A DNA stretch of 14,450 bases, from positions 1 to 14,450 of the forward strand of contig CALFKA010000117.1 in NCBI GenBank assembly GCA_937880545.1, given 5' to 3'. The DNA is from an uncultured Clostridia bacterium (GTDB lineage Bacteria > Bacillota > Clostridia > Peptostreptococcales > Acidaminobacteraceae). The first letter of the stretch is position 1, and every line of letters begins with the position of its first letter. Shown here piece after piece: positions 1 through 6,140 of this stretch. Below the pieces are notes generated by a model that was given only the letters and a program-made list of their open reading frames with translations, searched no databases and was not told where the DNA came from. Both the position numbers and the translations under genes were made by a program.

Positions 1-1
1 C

Positions 2-1123
2 CGAAACCTAGGCGCCGGAAATATAGAGAGAGCCCGAAAGTATTTTCGCACGAGCTTTGGGCTCAATCTCGTCCTTGGACTTATTGTCATTGTTGTCGGT
101 CTTCTCTCCATAGAGACGATTATTGATCTGTTCGGATCGACTGTGGAGATGAAGGAACTTTCTCTGAGTTATCTGCGTATCGTCTTATTTGCTGCACCGG
201 CTCAGATGTTTGTCATGAATTCTCATCACATCCTCCGAGGAGAGGGGAAAGCCCTTCATTCGATGATCGCCCTCATGCTGGGAGCCTTCACCAATATCTT
301 CCTCGATGCCCTCTTCATCGTCTATTTCCGCTGGGGAGTCGAAGGTGCGGCTATTGCTACGGTCATCAGTCAATATGTCTCCGTCATCTATATGAGTTGG
401 CTGTATTACAGCGGCAAAAGCACGATTGGCGAGTATCCTCATCGCATCCGCTTTAACCCGGAAATCATCAAGGATATCTTCGCTATCGGTCTGCCCACTT
501 TTCTGCGAAACGGCAGTGCGTCGATTATCGCCGTCTTCGTCAACATGTCACTGGCGATCTATGGGGGTGACCTGGCCATCAGTGCCTACGGGACCGTCAA
601 CCGGTTGATCTTCTTTGTGACCATGCCAGCAGTCAGTCTGGTGCAGGGTATGCAGCCTATCGCCGGTTACAACTATGGCGCGGGCAATCTGCGACGCTTA
701 ATAGAAGTTGTAAAAAAAGCGCTCACATGGAACACTATGTTGTTGACGTTTTCCACCGCCCTTATGCTGATTTTTAATGAGCAGATTATATACCTGTTCA
801 GTCGTGAGGCTGACTTTATCGCACAGACCAAAGAAGCTTCCTGGTTCCTGTTTGCCATGGTGCCTGTACTAGGTTTTCAGTTCATCAGCAGTTCTTTCTT
901 CCAGTCGCTCGGCCAACCGCGTCCGGCACTGATGATCACCTTGGCTCACCGGGTTCTTGTCTTTCCACCACTTCTTTGGCTTCTGCCACAGACAGGCCTT
1001 GGCCTCATTGGCGTCTATCTTGCCTTTCCAATCGCTGACCTGGTCTCAAGCACTATTGGTGGTCTTCTTCTGCGTGAAAAACTCAAGTCTCTGCGCAGAG
1101 AAATTGCCTTATTAGAGGATTAG
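2..1123 (+). CDS. MATE-family multidrug/cation antiporter, 5' end missing
   Basis: The reading frame is open to the left edge of the window, so the gene starts outside it; 373 codons are seen of the usual 440-460. MATE proteins are 12-helix membrane antiporters that expel cationic drugs using a Na+ or H+ gradient. The start N-L-G-A-G-N-I-E-R-A-R-K matches the cytoplasmic loop after an early helix, and a second matching loop, Y-N-Y-G-A-G-N-L-R-R-L, near nt 670-705 marks the start of the second half of the two-fold repeat. About ten hydrophobic segments remain, and the basic C-terminus (L-L-R-E-K-L-K-S-L-R-R-E) is intact. The GTG at 143 is an internal codon, not the start. The gene converges on murI and shares its last 12 bp with the murI 3' end. 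Substrate unknown; the family call is firm. Confidence 0.9.
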   Translation, partial: RNLGAGNIERARKYFRTSFGLNLVLGLIVIVVGLLSIETIIDLFGSTVEMKELSLSYLRIVLFAAPAQMFVMNSHHILRGEGKALHSMIALMLGAFTNIFLDALFIVYFRWGVEGAAIATVISQYVSVIYMSWLYYSGKSTIGEYPHRIRFNPEIIKDIFAIGLPTFLRNGSASIIAVFVNMSLAIYGGDLAISAYGTVNRLIFFVTMPAVSLVQGMQPIAGYNYGAGNLRRLIEVVKKALTWNTMLLTFSTALMLIFNEQIIYLFSREADFIAQTKEASWFLFAMVPVLGFQFISSSFFQSLGQPRPALMITLAHRVLVFPPLLWLLPQTGLGLIGVYLAFPIADLVSSTIGGLLLREKLKSLRREIALLED

Positions 1124-1915
1124 TTTGAAAACCTCTTCTATTGGCTGACCCAGCAGGATGGACCCACTTCTGGAAAAACTGGCAGGGTCCCCGCTGACAA
1201 AGTACGTTACCGAACCACCTCCTTTGTTTCGAAGGAGGTTTTCTCTTTTCAGTAACTCTCTTGCTTCTTCTGCAAGCGCTTTCGCCGGATCAATCAGTGT
1301 GACGCCCGGAAGAACTTCTTGTATGAGATGGGCTAGCCCTGGAAAGTGAGTGCAGCCTAAAAGCAACTTTGAAGGCGGATTCTCGGCAAAATCAAGGAGA
1401 TCTTCTCTGACAATCTCCCTTGCTTTTTGAGAATCGGTATCCCCTGCCTCGACAAGTGTCACAAAACGCTGCGCAGCCAAGGAAACAACATCAATACTCT
1501 CATCAAGGGTTTTTATTGCTTCCGGATAGGCACTGGAGCGGATCGTGGCCGTTGTCGCCAAAACACCCACTCTTTCCCCGCCGCTTCCTTCGGCTAGCGC
1601 ACGAGAGCCGGCGCCGATAATACCTAGAACCGGAACTTCTCTCATGACTTCCTTTACAGCATCTAAGCTAAAGACCGTGGCTGTATTGCAGGCAATGATG
1701 AGGAGCTTCACTTCTTGCTCTTTAAAGTACTCCGCAATCTGTCTTCCGTATCCAGCAATCTCCTCCGCCGTTTTTTCTCCATAGGGAACATGGAGAGTGT
1801 CTGCAAAGTACAGAATATCCTCTCCCGGAAGAAGTTCTCGGAAGGCGCGAAGGACGCTAAGGCCTCCCACGCCCGAATCAAACATGCCGATCGGTCTTGT
1901 GTTCAAAATATTCAT
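1112..1915 (-). CDS. murI: Glutamate racemase
   Basis: A 267-residue cytoplasmic enzyme that converts L- to D-glutamate for peptidoglycan stem peptides. The family's N-terminal F-D-S-G-V-G-G motif is at residues 12-18. The two catalytic cysteines are C76 (I-I-A-C-N-T-A-T) and C188 (L-L-G-C-T-H), and length is normal for MurI. The ATG at 1915 is the only upstream candidate, because an in-frame TAG lies a few codons before it. The next ATG (codon 11) sits just before the F-D-S-G motif and has no ribosome site. There is no Shine-Dalgarno before 1915 either. Instead a -10 box ends 6 nt upstream, implying a leaderless transcript. The gene lies 40 bp downstream of the methyltransferase on the same strand and could also be read with it. 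Confidence 0.95.
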   Translation of the reverse strand: MNILNTRPIGMFDSGVGGLSVLRAFRELLPGEDILYFADTLHVPYGEKTAEEIAGYGRQIAEYFKEQEVKLLIIACNTATVFSLDAVKEVMREVPVLGIIGAGSRALAEGSGGERVGVLATTATIRSSAYPEAIKTLDESIDVVSLAAQRFVTLVEAGDTDSQKAREIVREDLLDFAENPPSKLLLGCTHFPGLAHLIQEVLPGVTLIDPAKALAEEARELLKRENLLRNKGGGSVTYFVSGDPASFSRSGSILLGQPIEEVFKLIL

Positions 1916-1921
1916 GTTCTC

Positions 1922-1949
1922 AGTATAGCCCCACTAAGTAAAATTACAA
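1922..1949 (-). promoter_or_regulatory. Putative sigma-A promoter of murI, leaderless configuration
   Basis: On the minus strand TTGTAA (1949-1944) is followed by a 16-nt spacer and TATACT (1927-1922), 4/6 and 5/6 matches to consensus. Six bases (GAGAAC) separate the -10 from the murI ATG, so the predicted start point is the A of the ATG. Inference from sequence only. Confidence 0.55.
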
Positions 1950-1955
1950 AGAGTT

Positions 1956-2591
1956 TTATGGCGTTCCAATATACCAGGAAGCCCGGGTGTCGACATCGAG
2001 GACACGCACATGCGAGAAGCACTTGGAGAAACTTTCGACTTCCTTCTGCTTCTTCGTACAATCCTTCATCTCTTTTTCTACAATCTTTATAAATCGAAAA
2101 TAATCTCCTCGCTCCAGCCACTCGGCGATATTGGTGATCACGGAGCGCTTCTGATTGTAGTCATGAATGATGACCAGGTGCTTGCTCACCCGCCCCATTT
2201 CTGCGTACATTTTGCGCCTCTCTTCAGGAGAAAATCCGTGTGCCACATAAGAGGCAAAGGAAACATCAAATGACTTGTCTTCAAAGGGCAGCCGATCGAG
2301 GACACTCCCGCGCACAAACGTCACCTTCTTATTAGCGGACTGTTTCTTAGCCACGCGCAGCATGCCCACTGCCGGCTCTACTCCTGTGACATCCAGACCT
2401 GTTTCACTTAGGACGGAAGCCAAAGCACCAGTTCCGCTACCTACATCCAGCACAGAGGTATAGTCGTTGGGATCAAACACCTCTTTTACTTTGGTCAGAA
2501 TGTCTCTGTAGTATCGTCTCTGAAATTGATAAAAGAGACCATAGACAGGGGATATGACATTAAACAGCAGGTCACTGCGATTTTTCTTCAT
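1956..2591 (-). CDS. Class I SAM-dependent methyltransferase, substrate unknown
   Basis: A soluble protein of 211 residues from the chosen start. It has the Rossmann SAM-binding motif I (V-L-D-V-G-S-G-T-G, residues 47-55), an acidic residue at the end of strand 2 (V-E-P, E72) and the post-motif segment L-P-F-E-D-K-S-F-D-V-S-F, as in the Methyltransf_11/25 families. The ATG at 2591 is preferred over the in-frame ATG at 2612 because GGAG lies 7 nt before it, whereas 2612 has only a GGAA directly abutting it. The C-terminal half is charged and matches no specific substrate class I recognise (not clearly UbiE, RlmA or BioC). The gene is divergent from the sulfur operon, and murI follows 40 bp downstream. 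A TATAGA near 2640 (minus strand) might be its -10, but no well-spaced -35 is seen. Confidence 0.8.
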   Translation of the reverse strand: MKKNRSDLLFNVISPVYGLFYQFQRRYYRDILTKVKEVFDPNDYTSVLDVGSGTGALASVLSETGLDVTGVEPAVGMLRVAKKQSANKKVTFVRGSVLDRLPFEDKSFDVSFASYVAHGFSPEERRKMYAEMGRVSKHLVIIHDYNQKRSVITNIAEWLERGDYFRFIKIVEKEMKDCTKKQKEVESFSKCFSHVRVLDVDTRASWYIGTP

Positions 2592-2672
2592 GATGCTTCT
2601 CCAAAAACTCATTTCCAGGGACGGTTACTCATCTATACCCCCATTTTTCGTTCAACTGTCCATCAATAACGG

Positions 2673-2701
2673 TTGCATCACAGTACACATTGGCGTATGA
2701 T
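2673..2701 (+). promoter_or_regulatory. Sigma-A promoter of the sulfur operon
   Basis: TTGCAT (2673-2678), an exact 17-nt spacer and TATGAT (2696-2701) match the sigma-A consensus at 4/6 and 5/6. The predicted start point is about 2708, just before the C-tract/G-tract element. This position rules out translation from the in-frame TTG at 2673. Confidence 0.65.
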
Positions 2702-2712
2702 AATGATATTAG

Positions 2713-2731
2713 ACCCCCCCTCCCCGGGGGT
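2713..2731 (+). promoter_or_regulatory. Putative CsoR/CstR-type operator
   Basis: Perfect 6-bp inverted arms ACCCCC and GGGGGT are separated by 7 bp (CCTCCCC). C-tract/G-tract inverted repeats are the known DNA targets of CsoR-family repressors, and this operon encodes one. The element lies between the predicted start point (about 2708) and the ribosome site AGGAGGT (2732-2738). A bound repressor would therefore block initiation or early elongation. Assignment is by position and pattern, not by binding data. Confidence 0.6.
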
Positions 2732-2741
2732 AGGAGGTAAT

Positions 2742-5204
2742 ATGAAAAAAGTACTGATTGTCGGCGGGGTTGCCGGCGGCGCCAGCGCAGCCGCCAGACT
2801 TCGAAGAGGAAGCGAAGATCTAGAAATAATTCTCTTTGAAAAGGGCCCCTACATCTCTTATGCAAACTGTGGCCTTCCCTATTATCTGGGCAGCGTCATT
2901 GAAGAAAGAGAAGAACTGCTTCTCCTCACACCGGAAGAAATGTCGGAGCGATTCCGCATCGATGTGCGCACACAAAACGAAGTGCTTCACGTTGACACAG
3001 ACAACAAACAAGTGGAAGTGCTCAATCATACGACAGGTGAGAAGTATCAGGAAAGCTTTGACTCCCTGATTCTTTCCCCCGGTTCTACACCGCTTCGTCC
3101 ACCGATCCCGGGAATGGAATCCGAGGGGATCTTTACTCTCTGGACCGTACCGGATGCGGATCAGATCTATGATTACATCGCAAAGAAACAGCCCAAAAGA
3201 GCTGTCGTCGTCGGCGGTGGGTTCATCGGACTTGAGATGGTGGAAAACCTCGTGCACAGAGGAATCCATGTCACGCTCATTGAGCGTCTCGAGCAGGTCA
3301 TGGCGCCCCTTGATAAAGAGATGGCGGAGTACCTCCATCACCACCTGAGACAAAAAGGAGTTGATCTGCGCCTGGCGGCTGCCGTAGAGTCCTTTGAGAA
3401 GACACCCAGCGGCAACGCTGTCCTCTTGGAGGGCGGCGAAAAAGTAGAGGCGGAACTCATCCTCCTCTCCCTGGGTGTTCGACCCCAGACACAGCTTTTC
3501 AAAGACAGCGGTCTTGCCATTGGAGAGCGCGGGCATCTGCTGGTAGATGAATTCTTCCGCACCAACGTTCCCGATATCTATGCGATCGGTGATGCCGTCG
3601 CCGTAAAAGAACTTATAACACAGACCGAGGCTTTTGTGCCGCTTGCAGGACCCGCCAACAAGATGGGTCGCCTAGTCGCCGACACGATCCTCGGGCGTCC
3701 TGTCCCCTATCCCGGCACTCTCGGTACGTCCATTGCCCAGGTCTTTGATCTCTCCGCCGGCTCCACGGGACTTGGTGAAAAGACTCTCGCTAGACTTGGA
3801 AAAAAACGAGGAGAAGACTTCCTCTTTGTGCAGTACACGGGACCCGCACATGCCAGTTACTACCCGGGAGCCATCGATATGCAGGTTAAAATGTACTTTG
3901 AGCCTTCCGGAAAACTTCTGGGCTTCCAAGCGGTAGGTATGGGCGGTGTGGATAAACGCGTCGATATCTTTGCCGCACTCTTGCAAAAGGGTGGAACCGT
4001 TCAGGACCTCAAAGAACACGAACACGCGTATGCGCCTCCCTATGACTCTGCAAAGGGAATCCTGAATCAGCTTGGATTTATGGCTGACAATGTTCTTCAA
4101 GGCAAATCAAGACCTGTCTTTGCACAGGATTTTGAAGAGTTCAAGGATGCTTTCCTCTTGGATGTCCGAGAAGAAGACGAACTGTTGATTGGAGATATTC
4201 CGGGCAGCCTCAACATTCCTCTCGGTCAACTCCGTCACCGACTGGGCGAACTCCCCAAGGACAAGCCGATCGTCGTCAACTGCGCCATCGGAAAGCGCGG
4301 TTACTATGCAGAGCAGATTCTCAGAAACAATGGATTTGAGGATGTCAGCTATTTAGCGAGCGGCTATCGTGCCTATGCTAATCTCTTTGATGAGAATCCT
4401 CCCTTTATGCTCGAAGAGCCCGCACCGGCAGTGACCTCTGCACCTGTTGCATCACTCCCCACTACTCCGGACCTTTCCGGAGCCAAACTCTTGAGACTGG
4501 AAGGCCTGCAGTGCCCCGGTCCCATTATCCGCCTCGCAAAAGCAATGGAAGAAGCAGAGGAAGGAACCGTCTTTGAAATCCGTGCCACTGACCCCGGACT
4601 CCTTCGCGACCTTCCGGTCTGGGCAGAGAAGACCTGCAATCAGTGTATTTCAGCGGAGATGAAAGAGGGGAAAATCACTGCCTTCGTCCGCAAGGGAACC
4701 GAATCCGCCACTTGCGAGGTAGCTCCTACCTTGGGAAATGACAAGACGATCGTCTTGTTCTCGGGAGATCTCGACAAAGCAATCGCCGCTCTGATCATCG
4801 CTAACGGTGCCCTCTCTATGGGCAGAAAAGTCACTATCTTCTTTACCTTCTGGGGCCTCAACGCCCTCCGAAAGACAAAGAAGGTCAAGGTCAAGAAACC
4901 TGCCATGCAGGAGATGTTCTCGAAGATGATGCCCAGAGGCACAACCAAGATGGGTCTTAGCCGCATGAACTTCCTGGGGCTTGGACCCAAGATGATCCGA
5001 AAGATCATGGAAGACAAGTCGGTCGACTCACTTGAAGAGCTCCTCGTTCAGGCGCAGGAAAATGGCGTACGCCTCATCGCCTGCAACATGAGCATGGACC
5101 TCATGGGAATCACGGAAGCCGAACTCATTGACGGAGTAGAACTCGGTGGCGTCGCCACGTACCTCGGTGCAGCGGAAGAGGGCGACACCAACCTGTTCAT
5201 CTGA
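2742..5204 (+). CDS. CoA-disulfide/persulfide reductase fused to rhodanese, TusA and DsrE-like domains
   Basis: An 820-residue cytoplasmic protein of four modules. (1) Residues 1-450 are an FAD/NAD(P)H reductase of the CoA-disulfide reductase type: FAD motif G-G-V-A-G-G (8-13), redox Cys43 in S-Y-A-N-C-G-L-P-Y, second nucleotide motif near 158-163, FAD motif Y-A-I-G-D near 280-284, and the family's Y-A-P-P-Y with Tyr430 and Tyr434. (2) About 455-545 is a rhodanese domain with the loop C514-A-I-G-K-R-G. (3) About 580-655 is a TusA domain with C591-P-G-P. (4) About 665-820 is a DsrE/DsrF-like domain with Cys781. The likely job is reducing CoA disulfide or persulfide and relaying sulfane sulfur between cysteines. 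ATG 2742 follows AGGAGGT. The start of a 1-nt overlap with the repressor gene lies at the stop. Similar fusions occur in Firmicutes; the exact substrate is inferred. Confidence 0.9.
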   Translation: MKKVLIVGGVAGGASAAARLRRGSEDLEIILFEKGPYISYANCGLPYYLGSVIEEREELLLLTPEEMSERFRIDVRTQNEVLHVDTDNKQVEVLNHTTGEKYQESFDSLILSPGSTPLRPPIPGMESEGIFTLWTVPDADQIYDYIAKKQPKRAVVVGGGFIGLEMVENLVHRGIHVTLIERLEQVMAPLDKEMAEYLHHHLRQKGVDLRLAAAVESFEKTPSGNAVLLEGGEKVEAELILLSLGVRPQTQLFKDSGLAIGERGHLLVDEFFRTNVPDIYAIGDAVAVKELITQTEAFVPLAGPANKMGRLVADTILGRPVPYPGTLGTSIAQVFDLSAGSTGLGEKTLARLGKKRGEDFLFVQYTGPAHASYYPGAIDMQVKMYFEPSGKLLGFQAVGMGGVDKRVDIFAALLQKGGTVQDLKEHEHAYAPPYDSAKGILNQLGFMADNVLQGKSRPVFAQDFEEFKDAFLLDVREEDELLIGDIPGSLNIPLGQLRHRLGELPKDKPIVVNCAIGKRGYYAEQILRNNGFEDVSYLASGYRAYANLFDENPPFMLEEPAPAVTSAPVASLPTTPDLSGAKLLRLEGLQCPGPIIRLAKAMEEAEEGTVFEIRATDPGLLRDLPVWAEKTCNQCISAEMKEGKITAFVRKGTESATCEVAPTLGNDKTIVLFSGDLDKAIAALIIANGALSMGRKVTIFFTFWGLNALRKTKKVKVKKPAMQEMFSKMMPRGTTKMGLSRMNFLGLGPKMIRKIMEDKSVDSLEELLVQAQENGVRLIACNMSMDLMGITEAELIDGVELGGVATYLGAAEEGDTNLFI

Positions 5205-5452
5205 TGCCCATGGATAAGAAAAAAGACATTGTCAACCGACTGAGGACATTGCAGGGGCATATCGGAGGCATTGAGGCGATGGTGGAAAAAGACGAAAGCT
5301 GCGATGCCATCATGCTTCAACTCCGTGCCCTCAGCTCTTCCCTCAAACGCCTCCAATACAAAGTGCTCAGCGTCTATGTCGATGAGTGCCTGGAAGCCGA
5401 AGACGGCAAGAAGAAACTTCTTCGAATGCTCGACTACGCCGGTCGGGACTAG
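5204..5452 (+). CDS. CsoR/FrmR-family repressor, CstR-like persulfide sensor
   Basis: An 82-residue all-helical DNA-binding protein of the DUF156 family, with the hallmark R-L-R-T-L-Q-G-H-I-G-G-I at 12-23. Copper CsoR proteins bind metal through Cys-His-Cys. Here C33 and C62 are present at the family spacing of 29, but the position four before C62, where copper sensors have His, is Tyr58. Two cysteines without the histidine is the pattern of persulfide sensors such as CstR, which sense by forming Cys-Cys polysulfide links. That fits the sulfur-transfer enzyme encoded just upstream. The ATG overlaps the previous stop (TGATG), and a second in-frame ATG is two codons on. There is no independent ribosome site, so translation is probably coupled. 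It likely represses its own operon through the element at 2713-2731. Confidence 0.88.
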   Translation: MPMDKKKDIVNRLRTLQGHIGGIEAMVEKDESCDAIMLQLRALSSSLKRLQYKVLSVYVDECLEAEDGKKKLLRMLDYAGRD

Positions 5453-5472
5453 ACAACAGCGTTTATTGCTTG

Positions 5473-5505
5473 AAGATGCCCTGTTTCTGACGGGGCATCT
5501 TTTTA
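5473..5505 (+). terminator. Intrinsic terminator of the sulfur operon
   Basis: A perfect 9-bp stem AAGATGCCC / GGGCATCTT with an 11-nt loop is followed by a T-run (TTTTTATCC). It starts 20 bp after the repressor stop codon. Confidence 0.9.
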
Positions 5506-5518
5506 TCCTGTGGTCACT

Positions 5519-5547
5519 TTGACACCCACTTGATTATTTCTTAGAAT
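5519..5547 (+). promoter_or_regulatory. Near-consensus sigma-A promoter upstream of a decayed permease
   Basis: TTGACA (5519-5524), an exact 17-nt spacer and TAGAAT (5542-5547) match consensus at 6/6 and 5/6. The predicted start is about 5554. No intact gene follows directly, only the permease remnant. Transcripts could continue towards the permease at 6141, as I see no terminator between them. Confidence 0.65.
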
Positions 5548-5617
5548 AAAATGAACGAAAAAAACACAAGCTTCACACAATGTATATTTCTTGGCAATGG
5601 CAAAAGGAGAAGCTGCG

Positions 5618-6012
5618 AACCGGCCGGAAGACCTGGACCACTTCCGGGAAGAGCTCACACTTCTTTATCCAAAGTTCTACTCTGTCGCTACGGTGGCCGA
5701 TGACTATGAGTGGATCAGCGCCCCTGTCGAGCAGATCTCCCAGTTGGCCGATTGTGTGCTGATCGTGACGATCGGTGCCTCTATCAGTATCCTTTCTCTT
5801 GTCGTCCTCCTCTTTCCCTATATGCCGGCTCTTTCTCTGAGTTTCGCTTTACCGACTTCACCACAGAAGACGTCATCGATGCGTATGAGATTCGCCTTAC
5901 TCCTTCCTATGTCTTGTTTTACTCTCTTGTAAGTCTTATTACCATTCTTCTCTCTACTCTGCTCCCGACTCTCTACACTCTGATGCTCAACCCTAAGAAA
6001 TTTCTCATGTAA
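5618..6012 (+). pseudogene. Decayed FtsX/MacB-like ABC permease (C-terminal remnant with internal deletion)
   Basis: This stretch encodes two pieces, in different frames, that match the intact permease at 8369-9928. The first (about 5618-5815) reads R-P-E-D-L-D-H-F-R-E-E and later I-S-A-P-V-E-Q-I, then a membrane helix ending L-V-V-L-L-F, like the region before the intact protein's L-R-D-R-K-H-E-L-G. The second (about 5824-6012, another frame) reads F-T-T-E-D-V-I-D-A-Y-E-I-R-L-T-P and ends L-N-P-K-K-F-L-M, like the intact C-terminus. Between them some 70 residues (the cytoplasmic loop and third helix) are missing and the frame is broken. The whole N-terminal half is also absent. Both joints show deletion rather than sequencing slips. 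Confidence 0.85.
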
Positions 6013-6032
6013 TCTGAAAACATGGTGAATTC

Positions 6033-6074
6033 TTAAGGAATTCTAATCTTCTCTTAAGAATTACTCTCTATAAT
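6033..6074 (+). promoter_or_regulatory. Putative promoter with paired TTAAG elements before the first intact permease
   Basis: A perfect -10 TATAAT lies at 6069-6074, without a good -35 at the right distance. Upstream are two similar elements 21 bp (two helical turns) apart: TTAAGGAATT (6033-6042) and TTAAGAATT (6054-6062). Phased direct repeats in place of a -35 are typical of promoters activated by OmpR/PhoB-type response regulators. No regulator gene is in the window, so this is inference. Confidence 0.45.
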
Positions 6075-6140
6075 CTATAGCACCAGCTATCATCTCACTT
6101 ACTAGGCAGCCTTAGACCTCTAACGGAGGAGGAAGGAAAT

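Noticed and set aside
1715..2092. 125-codon plus-strand frame across the murI start and the methyltransferase 3' end
   Set aside because: It spans two well-supported genes and an intergenic promoter on the other strand and has no domain.
2592..2612. Earlier ATG (2612) for the methyltransferase
   Set aside because: It has no well-spaced ribosome site, whereas the ATG at 2591 has GGAG 7 nt upstream.
2673..2741. In-frame TTG extension adding 23 residues to the reductase
   Set aside because: The TTG lies in the -35 box and the added residues do not resemble the family. The ATG at 2742 follows AGGAGGT and gives the normal start, with Cys43 at the family position.
2820..3536. 238-codon open frame on the minus strand
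   Set aside because: It lies antisense within the reductase gene, has no ribosome site or recognisable domain, and is a by-product of the coding strand's composition.
5580..5762. 60-codon frame starting ATG-TAT-ATT
   Set aside because: It is out of frame with the permease homology that covers the same bases.
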